This document shows, in pieces, positions 34,601-44,690 of a DNA stretch of 64,000 nucleotides (the stretch's first letter is position 1; each line of letters starts with the position of its first letter). The stretch is taken from the NCBI GenBank assembly GCA_032718475.1, contig JAUCBJ010007179.1:62001-126000 (forward strand), in the 5' to 3' direction. Below the pieces are notes generated by a model. The model had not been told where the DNA came from, searched no databases, and saw nothing but the letters and a program-made list of their open reading frames with translations. The position numbers and the translations under genes are program-made. Source of the stretch: Nemertoderma westbladi (taxonomy: Eukaryota; Xenacoelomorpha; Nemertodermatida; Nemertodermatidae).

Positions 34601-34721
34601 AGCTGGTCGTTTATGTTTACTGGAAAGAGACCAAAAACTGTCCGGAAACTATGGAAGGCAAGATACTCTTCCTACGACCACTTCCCTAATCCGACAAATA
34701 TCTAGGGACTCCATAACGTAA
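31605..34721 (+). CDS. Gag-protease polyprotein with pol-tail remnant (element 1)
   Basis: Uninterrupted 1038-residue frame starting at ATG with MSDTTQTLSD. Domains in order: a short charged coiled-coil region (about 30-70); a BEL/Pao Gag domain of the DUF1759 type (about 275-460); three zinc-binding motifs, CALCxxxHxxxxC at 562, CYNCxxxGHxxxxC at 595 and CAKCGAKHH at 614; and an aspartic protease with LLDSGSTGTFID (catalytic D at 738). After about residue 920 the frame jumps to a fragment that in element 2 follows the RNase H region (NLADIASRG), then to the last residues of the integrase polyprotein. RT, RNase H catalytic residues and the integrase core are absent. At least four deletions relative to element 2 all keep the frame. 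Gag and protease would form particles; reverse transcription would need a helper. Confidence 0.9.
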   Translation: MSDTTQTLSDSLLEGFRMSRRLGQCLERREDRKAAEAVAEAERKTSEATIQLELENLQAKQDYLKKQTRRLPVPSRTVPESEPVLDAERGIKNLSPVVSRSPATTLATPASAVEWVAEGRREMGLLLEQLREHCLRSSQQVREMEETVQQLKGTVRESRLELQKVQQSIALECDKLVNLQKGIPITPVTVCQPVRSEVLHAQGVEPTRIYTASEVETPIANPIKGDYTPVVNDIPNRLDNNSRNLYTDNSIFNNTMAQESFTRQMARTEARQAVKVGEIVKFNGDEMKWLPFNEYYKDNIQNSVLSNGEKLRFLIECLEGPPKSMALKFIGHPDGLRQVWDTLNIRYGNRNNIARYLYAKLMAPRKFLSSGIIEFSDEIQEICRQLDWLGKSHEYQNSMVVGALASTLPKGGVGTRWDKKVLYTMEQQQRDPTMADLMSFLDGEVKLQLLKQSREKTPENKVSEKPVSRRRVTPVCYTDDGESQASQEEDSGKDTEKFYYVNKTSKDVSKSKARTHDRREQVAKTPLQFLQFPNRVHGRKPEERTRVHNVTQNKASNIKPNCALCDGPHRLSVCAEFLKKSLVDRRTVVWDKRLCYNCLRRGHQRRTCYSDIKCAKCGAKHHILLQSEFERNSPSQVSEPKSHVQFSDENDTDQSSEWEGFYTDEFSDANESCYLINTAVYRALTYEKDTTNEFPPTTFDKPPSWKTPTSNVGIREFPVVQVRVHGPNKSYIVNALLDSGSTGTFIDQELAEDIFAGQPKFQTKLNMSGIMQVWKSTITADYYVGALSTPQDKLGAQSIRSVKMVAIKNFATTQADLYNWDEDESIQHLKIPRFQTDYPGVQILIGQNAHEALETLEKRPAQPQPLQTYAVRTRVGWYFTGPSRRTLEERLPSERLYQINGLEVESSEVDELTEGTPYSSDNDDINSNEDQWRHRPEMINLADIASRGATPQERIDTPGWLGGPDSLSKEEDEWPPHLITAESRQAKGAEKVTRQPNHPAGRLCLLERDQKLSGNYGRQDTLPTTTSLIRQISRDSIT

Positions 34722-36334
34722 TAACATATGGAGTGGGTGTGTGACTATATCATTTTATATTTGTTTTTATTTTATATTTATGTATGTATTATTATGTACT
34801 TTATTATAATCGTTTTATTTAATTTTATTTAGTGGAATGTTATTTAGATTATTTAGTAGATTAGTGCAATATATTAGTGTTTATTACGTAATTACATAAT
34901 ATATCTAGTGCGACGGCGAGAAATAATTCTTTTCTCTTTCCTTACTGTCCGTGTTATATTATAAATGCGAGACTATAGTAAGATGACATGTCCGTACTTC
35001 TTAAAGTACAATAAAGCCACTACTATATTTAAGTATTATTGGTAGGCAGAGTATTAGGAATGCAAAGTTCAGATCCTCGTGTCTCGGCTAAACCAAGCTC
35101 TGGGTAGACCTTGGAAACGACTTGCCTCTTCACACTGACATTGCTTCGTGCGATATTGCTCTTCTACCTTATAACAAATAATACATATAGTAGCGTGATG
35201 TCCCTCTAACAGTAGCGTAAATCGCAAATAAAGCTGTTAAACTTTTGACCATCTGTAATTCTAGTCGATTAAGATATCGTGGCACCCACCGATATACTTG
35301 AAAGACATATTCTAGAATCAGTGGTTAACGTCCCCAGACAAGTTCTGGAATAAATCGGTGCCCATCCAAAATATTAATTTAATATTTATTAAAATCTGTA
35401 AAATTCCGATCCTTTAAAATTTCTAGTCAATTAAGATATCGCAGCACTTACCGATACTCTTAAAAAGACAAATTTCATAGAATTCAGGATCCTATGTCCC
35501 CAGACCTGCTCTGGAATCAAATTGTGTCAATTTTAACATCAAATAATAAAATTCACGGGAATAAATTTAAATTCATATTCAAATGAATTTCATAAATTGT
35601 CATTTTGTGCAATTTACAACATTCCCAAAATTCCAGTAATTAATAGATCATGGGAGCGGAGATTCATATTGAGTGTACTAGAGTGTGAGAATCTCCAACA
35701 TATAGTCAATAGCCGATAAAATTTATAAAATCATGCATAAAGAGGATATTGACAAATTAAAGAATTACTATTAAATAACATCCCAGATCTGTATACATGA
35801 GAATTGCCCTAATTCTACCGCTAGTTTTCCATAATGTCACCATGGCAACACCCACGCTAGAATTAGAAGCAAGTTAAAGGAACAATAAAAGCTTGCCCCA
35901 TTGCGTAGCATAAGAGTATACATAGCGCACTATTAGTATCCAAGGATACATAGTAATAACGTGACATTCTGGAAGACACTGACTAACGGACAAATGGCAT
36001 GCATGTGTGCAGTAAGTAATGATTGTATGGAATTTGTGCGTTTATAGGTGAATGTTACTACTAAAGTGTGTTTACAGTAGCTAATCGCAATTGTAAAGTA
36101 GCCCTAACTCTACCGAGATAACCTCAAGTGGAATCAAGCCTTTGGGACGGACAGTGGTGGGACTTGTGTCGATTATCGTTGTCGTGCTGTTGCTACATGT
36201 TGGCGCAAACACTGCGACAGCGGTACATCGGCGCTGAGAAACCCACTGTCCGGGGGCAAAAGCCTAGTAGGCAGCGACGCCCGCTTGCCTAAAATATTAA
36301 CTTATATTGATATTAATAAACTCAGATAACAGAT
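34722..36334 (+). other. Spacer between pol and extra ORF (element 1)
   Basis: Non-coding 1.6 kb, collinear with 54853-56477 of element 2 and well conserved. It contains two related sub-blocks with TTAAGATATCG (about 35270 and 35430) and a base-paired region near its 3' end (36148-36252). A splice-acceptor-like AACAG lies two bases before the ATG of the next ORF. Confidence 0.7.
36148..36252 (+). other. Base-paired region upstream of the extra ORF (element 1)
   Basis: CGGACAGTGG (36148-36157) pairs perfectly with CCACTGTCCG (36243-36252), enclosing about 85 nt that hold further short complementary motifs. The same arrangement occurs in element 2 at 56295-56399. It lies about 80 nt before the ATG. 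It could be a translation or splicing signal, or a DNA-level feature. Confidence 0.45.
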
Positions 36335-37623
36335 ATGACGGAATTGATAGAAGATGACCTTGGTATCAGGGAGCGATATACTCTACCTTTACAAGCGTTT
36401 GTGGATAGCTTGATACGCGGTGAAGCCGATCCGACTATTACGGAGGACGATGGTCGTTATATCGAACCGCCGATGTCCCAGGAACAACTTACGCGTGAAT
36501 TGGACTATAGAAAATTCACCGCTCGCTATACGAATCGTAATGGTACGTATATGGACTTCTTAACTACTGGCCATCCTATCGATTTACATGATACGGACGA
36601 TGTAGACACCGAAAGGGAAATGGTTCTATTTAAATATCATACCCAGCGGCGTCGTAACGATAAACCGAGAATAGATCACGAAAATTCTATTCGTAACAGA
36701 CTGGGAAGACGAACCAATATGTCTAGAATCTGAGGAGATTCAGCCTATCGCGCTCGGAACAGCGACAACGATTACATCCTAGAATGGTATCAAAGTCCAC
36801 AGTGTCTCACTGCGTACGATTATCGCCATGCCAACTATGTTTCTCGGCAACGTTGTCGGTTATGCGCATCGAGAGACCATGTTACGCCCATGGACACAAA
36901 CGTCCGCTGTTCCTATTTCCACGAACAACCGGCGATGGAAATTTATTGAGCGTATTGCAGATTTAATAATTTGCATATTTTTGCGGTTTGCCCTCAATTT
37001 ATGACTCAATGTCACCACTGTCCACTAAAGGGACACGCCAGTTTCGATTGCCCTTTTAATCGCGATTTGGAAAGCGTAGATGAAATGATCACACTACGTT
37101 ACATTAGAGCTTGGGAAGCGAACGCTGATTTACATCGTGATTCGCGCCATCGCTATTATCCTGGACGCGCTTACGAAGGAATTTATGCGTTCCATCCTTA
37201 TCTATTCGCTTCTGTCGAACAGAAATCACGCATATCGAGTTACAGGAAGTATATCGATGGCCTTACGAGTACCGAGCCCGCGAACGCGAGTTGGAAAAAA
37301 CCATTAAACCAAGGAAGTTTCTAACTGCCTATGGTCCACCCACGGCCCTCATTCAGACCACTCGTAAAGGACCCGTAAGAGCGGCTGTCTTGAAACGAGC
37401 TCTCAAAGCCGTTAGACCCCTCTCCCCCGACGTTGATGTCAATCAACTCGGCACTTCGACTGGCGGATACACCGACCATAATCCTATACCCTCTGATGCA
37501 ATCATGTTGCACCCTTCACCCATGAGTTATAGCCCTCCTTGTAAAGTGGCTCGCCCCAAAGAGAAAAAGACTCTGGCTAGCTTTAAAAAACTGCGTAAAC
37601 GCCGTCCGCGCATGAAAGACTAA
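36335..37623 (+). pseudogene. Wrecked extra ORF block of element 1
   Basis: Begins like ORF A of element 2 (MTELIEDDLG) but is open for only 132 residues. A deletion of about 2.8 kb then joins it, out of frame, to the last third of the ORF C region. Further damage: a TGA where the first cysteine of the CAYC motif stands in element 2 (36949-36951), and a second deletion near 37243 that removes about 160 bp at a 3-bp GAG microhomology. The basic C-terminal tail is still recognisable (to 37623). It cannot make the protein of element 2. Confidence 0.85.
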
Positions 37624-37682
37624 CTGTTTAGAGTATTTTCGTATTTGAGAAACTGTGATTTTGTATATTTTATAGACTTAAA

Positions 37683-37701
37683 TCCCATTTTCTGGGAGCG
37701 G
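37683..37701 (+). other. Polypurine tract region with small hairpin (element 1)
   Basis: Purine-rich GGGAGCGG directly abuts the 3' LTR, the expected place for plus-strand priming. TCCCA and TGGGA just upstream form a 5-bp hairpin. Element 2 is identical here (60786-60804). Confidence 0.6.
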
Positions 37702-38889
37702 TGTAAAAGCTTCTGTGGGATATAACTGGCCCCTTTTGCTTCGCAATCCAGTTTCCCCCAGGCGCTGGAATACTCTAAAAAGGTTTTCTAACTGTATATA
37801 TATTCCCCTCGCCCGCAAGGTACCTTTACAGGTGTTTTAACGGACATAAAAATCATTCTGCTATATACGTATTTTGGCGGACATGGTAAGGCAAAAACTT
37901 GTAATGCACCAACTACCTTTCACAGCTTAGCCGTGATGATTCATATTACGACATCTAGCAGCTGGTTGCTGACATGGAAACAGCCATTGGACGCGTGGTT
38001 CTTTGTTTGGCTTGGGCCAATCAGGGCGGTTTTTCCTGTCGACGTGTAGCTTTTAGTCGATCATAAGGAGAGTGTTCAGTCTTACTGCTTTTACTTGATA
38101 CTTTGTTGTTATTGCTGTCTAAGCCAGAAACACCGGCTTTTTGGTAAGAACTCTAGTAAACTGCTTAGATTATAGAAAGTATAACTGTTACCGGCGGCGG
38201 TGTTACCTCACTTAATTTAACTGCACTAATCATATTGTTTGTACTGCTATTTACCGTCAGTTATTAATTGTATCTATTTGTTGATGGAAATATTGCTCTT
38301 TGGAGAATACGGATAAATCACCCAAAATTCCCAATTTTCTTGATACACTACAGGTTAGAGAGGCGGGCTATATATAACAATTGCGATTTATATCAATGTG
38401 GTGTGTATTGAATCTAATGTTATTTAGTAGACACTACCTGAGTCAATTGCTGTTCTCTTTATGTGTGATCAAATATACTGACGGTCGGCAGAATAGTGTG
38501 CATGATTGTGAGTGTGATGTGACTGGTAACAAAGCATTTCCTAAAGAATGCGACTTATACTTTAATCATAAGCCTTATCGTTGCGTTTAGTATAAGTCCT
38601 AGCTCTGTTTAAATAGATAGAGCGCCACGTCCTAAAGGAACTGTTAATATTTCCCGAAAGTTAATAATATCTGTCAGAAATTACATATTACTGTATTAGT
38701 GATCTATCGAATAATACAATAGGTTTACACTGCAACCTTACACTGCAATAATAAAATCTAAGCATCCGAATTCAGCCTCCCGGGTGTAGATCCATCGGGT
38801 GAATGATCGCGCATGGGCTGGCTTCGGCTAATGTTTTGTTTATTAGCATAAAATATTGTCGTATGCTAAAGGTGTGTTAATTAACTAAA
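37702..38889 (+). repeat. 3' LTR of element 1, last 54 bp missing
   Basis: By eye identical to 28088-29275 over 1188 bp. It then stops at CTAAA, and satellite begins at 38890 with CATGTATTAC. The missing part corresponds to 29276-29329 of the 5' LTR. Confidence 0.93.
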
Positions 38890-41800
38890 CATGTATTACT
38901 AAATAATAGATCGGAACATGGATAACTAAATAATAGATCGGAACATGTATTACTAAATAATAGATCGGAACATGTATTACTAAATAATCATTATCGGAAC
39001 ATGTATTACTAAATAATAGATCGGAACATGTATTACTAAATAATAGATCGGAACAGGGATTACTAAATAATAGATCGGAACATGGATAACTAAATAATCA
39101 TTATCGGAACATGTATTACTAAATAATAGATCGGAACATGGATAACTAAATAATAGATCGGAACATGGATAACTAAATAATCATTATCGGAACATGTATT
39201 ACTAAATAATAGATCGGAACATGTATTACTAAATAATCATTATCGGAACATGTATTACTAAATAATAGATCGGAACATGGATAACTAAATAATAGATCGG
39301 AACATGGATAACTAAATAATCATTATCGGAACATGTATTACTAAATAATAGATCGGAACATGGATTACTAAATAATAGATCGGAACATGGATAACTAAAT
39401 AATCATTATCGGAACATGTATTACTAAATAATAGATCGGAACATGGATAACTAAATAATAGATCGGAACATGGATAACTAAATAATCATTATCGGAACAT
39501 GTATTACTAAATAATAGATCGGAACATGTATTACTAAATAATAGATCGGAACATGGATAACTAAATAATCATTATCGGAACATGTATTACTAAATAATAG
39601 ATCGGAACATGTATTACTAAATAATCATTATCGGAACATGTATTACTAAATAATAGATCGGAACATGGATAACTAAATAATAGATCGGAACATGGATAAC
39701 TAAATAATCATTATCGGAACATGTATTACTAAATAATAGATCGGAACATGGATTACTAAATAATAGATCGGAACATGGATAACTAAATAATCATTATCGG
39801 AACATGTATTACTAAATAATAGATCGGAACATGTATTACTAAATAATCATTATCGGAACATGTATTACTAAATAATAGATCGGAACATGGATTACTAAAT
39901 AATAGATCGGAACATGGATAACTAAATAATCATTATCGGAACATGTATTACTAAATAATAGATCGGAACATGGATAACTAAATAATAGATCGGAACATGG
40001 ATAACTAAATAATCATTATCGGAACATGTATTACTAAATAATAGATCGGAACATGGATTACTAAATAATAGATCGGAACATGGATAACTAAATAATCATT
40101 ATCGGAACATGTATTACTAAATAATAGATCGGAACATGGATAACTAAATAATAGATCGGAACATGGATAACTAAATAATCATTATCGGAACATGTATTAC
40201 TAAATAATAGATCGGAACATGGATTACTAAATAATAGATCGGAACATGGATAACTAAATAATCATTATCGGAACATGTATTACTAAATAATAGATCGGAA
40301 CATGTATTACTAAATAATCATTATCGGAACATGTATTACTAAATAATAGATCGGAACATGGATAACTAAATAATAGATCGGAACATGGATAACTAAATAA
40401 TCATTATCGGAACATGTATTACTAAATAATAGATCGGAACATGGATTACTAAATAATAGATCGGAACATGGATAACTAAATAATCATTATCGGAACATGT
40501 ATTACTAAATAATAGATCGGAACATGTATTACTAAATAATCATTATCGGAACATGTATTACTAAATAATAGATCGGAACATGGATTACTAAATAATAGAT
40601 CGGAACATGGATAACTAAATAATCATTATCGGAACATGTATTACTAAATAATAGATCGGAACATGGATTACTAAATAATAGATCAGAACATGGATAACTA
40701 AATAATCATTATCGGAACATGTATTACTAAATAATAGATCGGAACATGTATTACTAAATAATCATTATCGGAACATGTATTACTAAATAATAGATCGGAA
40801 CATGGATAACTAAATAATAGATCGGAACATGGATAACTAAATAATCATTATCGGAACATGTATTACTAAATAATAGATCGGAACATGGATTACTAAATAA
40901 TAGATCGGAACATGGATAACTAAATAATCATTATCGGAACATGTATTACTAAATAATAGATCGGAACATGTATTACTAAATAATCATTATCGGAACATGT
41001 ATTACTAAATAATAGATCGGAACATGGATTACTAAATAATAGATCGGAACATGGATAACTAAATAATCATTATCGGAACATGTATTACTAAATAATAGAT
41101 CGGAACATGTATTACTAAATAATCATTATCGGAACATGTATTACTAAATAATATATCGCTACATGTATTACTAAATAATAGATCGGAACATGTATTACTA
41201 AATAATAGATCGGAACATGGATAACTAAATAATCATTATCGGAACATGTATTACTAAATAATAGATCGGAACATGTATTACTAAATAATCATTATCGGAA
41301 CATGTATTACTAAATAATATATCGCTACATGTATTACTAAATAATAGATCGGAACATGTATTACTAAATAATAGATCGGAACATGGATAACTAAATAATA
41401 GATCGGAACATGGATAACTAAATAATCATTATCGGAACATGTATTACTAAATAATAGATCGGAACATGGATTACTAAATAATAGATCGGAACATGGATAA
41501 CTAAATAATCATTATCGGAACATGTATTACTAAATAATAGATCGGAACATGGATTACTAAATAATAGATCGGAACATGTATTACTAAATAATCATTATCG
41601 GAACATGTATTACTAAATAATAGATCGGAACATGGATAACTAAATAATAGATCGGAATATGGATAACTAAATAATCATTATCGGAACATGTATTACTAAA
41701 TAATAGATCGGAACATGTATTACTAAATAATAGATCGGAACATGGATAACTAAATAATAGATCGGAACATGTATTACTAAATAATAGATCGGAACATGTT

Positions 41801-43224
41801 TTACTAAATAATAGATCGGAACATGTATTACTAAATAATAGATCGGAACATGGATTACTAAATAATAGATCGGAACATGTATTACTAAATAATAGATCGG
41901 AACATGTATTACTAAATAATCATTATCGGAACATGTATTACTAAATAATAGATCGGAACATGTATTACTAAATAATAGATCGTAACATGGGTTTCTAAAT
42001 AATAGATCGGAACATGTATTACTAAATAATAGATCGGAACATGGATTACTAAATAATAGATCGGAACATGGATAACTAAATAATAGATTGGAACATGGAT
42101 AACTAAATAATCATTATCGGAACATGTATTACTAAATAATAGATCGGAACATGGATAACTAAATAATCATTATCGGAACATGTATTACTAAATAATAGAT
42201 CGGAACATGGATTACTAAATAATAGATCGGAACATGGATAACTAAATAATAGATTGGAACATGGATAACTAAATAATCATTATCGGAACATGGATTACTA
42301 AATAATAGATCGGAACATGGATTACTAAATAATAGATCGGAACAGGGATTACTAAATAATAGATCGGAACATGTATTACTAAATAATAGATCGGAACATG
42401 GATTACTAAATAATAGATCGGAACATGTATTACTAAATAATCATTATCGGAACATGTATTACTAAATAATAGATCGGAACATGGATTACTAAATAATAGA
42501 TCGTAACATGGATAACTAAATAATAGATTGGAACATGGATAACTAAATAATCATTATCGGAACATGTATTACTAAATAATAGATCGGAACATGTATTACT
42601 AAATAATAGATCGGGACATGGATAACTAAATAATAGATCGGAACATGGATTACTAAATAATCATTATCGGAACATGTATTACTAAATAATAGATCGGAAC
42701 ATGTATTACTAAATAATAGATCGGGACATGGATAACTAAATAATAGATCGGAACATGGATTACTAAATAATCATTATCGGAACATGTATTACTAAATAAT
42801 AGATCGGAACATGTATTACTAAATAATAGATCGGAACATGTATTACTAAATAATAGATCGGGACATGGATAACTAAATAATAGATCGGAACATGGATTAC
42901 TAAATAATCATTATCGGAACATGTATTACTAAATAATAGATCGGAACATGTATTACTAAATAATAGATCGGGACATGGATAACTAAATAATAGATCGGAA
43001 CATGGATTACTAAATAATCATTATCGGAACATGTATTACTAAATAATAGATCGGAACATGTATTACTAAATAATAGATCGGGACATGGATAACTAAATAA
43101 TAGATCGGAACATGTATTACTAAATAATAGATCGGAACAGGGATTACTAAATAATAGATCGGAACATGTATTACTAAATAATCATTATCGGAACATGTAT
43201 TACTAAATAATAGATCGGAACATG
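38890..43224. repeat. 27/29-bp satellite, block B
   Basis: Same satellite as block A, of the higher-order type with 29-bp CATTATCGG monomers. Its first 933 bp (38890-39822) are collinear with 27155-28087. Its segment 41801-42483 is collinear with 62876-63558 in block C. The right part adds a CGGGACATGG version (about 42600-43100). It ends at the 5' LTR of element 2 after ACATG. Confidence 0.97.
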
Positions 43225-44497
43225 TGTAAAAGCTTCTGTGGGATATAACTGGCCCCTTTGCTTCGCAATCCAGTTTCCCCCTAGGCGCTGGAATACTCTA
43301 AAAGGGTTCTCTAACTGTATATATATTCCCCTTGCCCGCAAGGTACCGTTACAGGTGTTTTTAACGGACATAAAAGTCATTCTTCTATATACGTGTTTTA
43401 GCGGACATGGTAAGGCAAAAAACCCGCAATACGGCAAATACTTTACACAGTTTAGCCGTGATGATTCAGATTACGACATCTAACAGCTGGTTGCTTAAAT
43501 GGAAACAGCCATTTTACGCATGGTTCTTTGTTTGGCTTCAGCCAATCAGAGCGATTCTCTCTGTCGATGTGGAGCTTTGAGCCGATCATACTGGGATTGT
43601 TCAGTCTTACAGTTTTTTACTGATACTTTGTTGTTATTGCTGTCTAAGCCAGAAACAACGGCTCGAGAAAGAAACATTAGTAGGCTTAAATTATAGAGCG
43701 TATGACTGTGATCAGTACACAGTCTAATTCACGGCACAATTTGGACACTTAACATATCACTGTATATATCTGTTCATATCATATCTTAACCTACCGTCTT
43801 AATATTTTTACTGTTGTTATTATTTTATATCAGTTGATTGAAGATTATTTGGAGAACGTTTATAAAGAACCCAAATTTCCCAATTTTCTTGATACACTAC
43901 AGGTTAGAGAGGCGGGTTATATTTATAGCGATTGCGACTTATATTATTGTGGTGTGTATTGAATTTAATGCTATTTGATAAGCACTACATTGGTCCGTTG
44001 CTATTTTCTTTATATATGATAAAATTCATTGACGGTCGGCAAGTTAGTGAGCAGTATTTTGTGTTACCGGTAGTGTGCATGATTGTGGCTGATAACTAAG
44101 CATTTCCTAAAGAATGAGCCTCATACGTGAATCATAAGCCTTACCGACTTACCGTTGTGATTAGTGTAAGTCATATCTCTGTTTACTTAGATAGAGCGCC
44201 ACGTCCTAAAGGAACTGTTAATATTTCCCGAAAGTGAATAATATTAGTCAGAAATTATTTATTAACGATCAATCGAATAATACAATACCGTAAGCTTCAC
44301 TGCAATAATAATCTAAGCCGACAGAATCCAGTCTCCCGGGATTATCCAGCGGGTGAATGGACGCGCACTAGGCTGGCTTCTGCTAATGTTGTGTTTATTG
44401 GTATTAAATATTGTCATCTTCTAGAGTCGATTTATAAACCAAAAGACATATAAATTTTGGCAGGTTAAACTGCTAAAGGTCTTCAAAAGCGCGTACA
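43225..44497 (+). repeat. 5' LTR of element 2
   Basis: TGTAAAAGC to GCGCGTACA. The end is fixed by the 3' LTR boundary against the ACATG duplication. It shares the conserved pre-TATA block and a CCAAT box (GCCAATCA, about 43540) with element 1. Antisense and sense frames near its start are not conserved with element 1. Confidence 0.94.
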
Positions 44498-44509
44498 ATA
44501 ACAGTCATT

Positions 44510-44536
44510 GACTTTATTGCAGTAAGCAATAAAGTT
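44510..44536 (+). other. Leader hairpin of element 2
   Basis: Stem GACTTTATTGC / GCAATAAAGTT (outer pair G.T) with loop AGTAA, starting 12 nt after the LTR. It corresponds to the hairpins at 29343 and 29426 in element 1, with a compensatory pair change (C-G to T-A) and one wobble-to-Watson-Crick change. Confidence 0.6.
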
Positions 44537-44563
44537 GAAAGTACCGATCGACCGGTAAACCTG

Positions 44564-44690
44564 AACCGGTACTTCTGTAGGTCAGTAGGCCCAACTGCCA
44601 GAACCGGTACTGCTGTAGGTCCGTAGGTCCAACTGCCAGAACCGGCACTTCTGTAGGTCCGTAGGCCCAACTGTCCTAACCGGTACTTCC
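44564..44690 (+). repeat. 38-bp tandem repeat in the leader, 3.3 copies
   Basis: Units start at 44564, 44602, 44640 and 44678, each AACCGGTACTTCTGTAGG-like. Element 1 has essentially one unit at the equivalent place, so this is a recent expansion. Confidence 0.85.

Larger units (their letters stand above)
28088..38889 (+). mobile_element. BEL/Pao LTR retrotransposon, element 1 (non-autonomous derivative)
   Basis: A 10.8-kb element inserted in the satellite. Layout: 5' LTR (28088-29329), 2.3-kb leader, one long Gag-protease frame (31605-34721), 1.6-kb spacer, wrecked copy of the extra ORF block (36335-37623), and a 3' LTR lacking its last 54 bp (37702-38889). Compared with element 2 it has lost the RT, most of RNase H and nearly all of integrase, plus about 2.8 kb of the extra block. 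The LTR copies look identical over 1188 bp, so the insertion is recent. The left flank ends AATAG, and no matching target duplication exists on the right because that end was lost in a later rearrangement. Confidence 0.93.

Noticed and set aside
34358-34620. Element 1 deletions as spliced-out introns of a retrotransposed RNA
   Set aside because: The corresponding borders in element 2 lack GT and AG at the junctions, and at least one other deletion (near 37243) has a short GAG microhomology instead.
43174-43483. Sense and antisense ORFs of about 80 residues at the start of the element 2 LTRs (also 60781-61063)
   Set aside because: They are not conserved in frame in element 1, and the antisense frame runs into flanking satellite in one copy.
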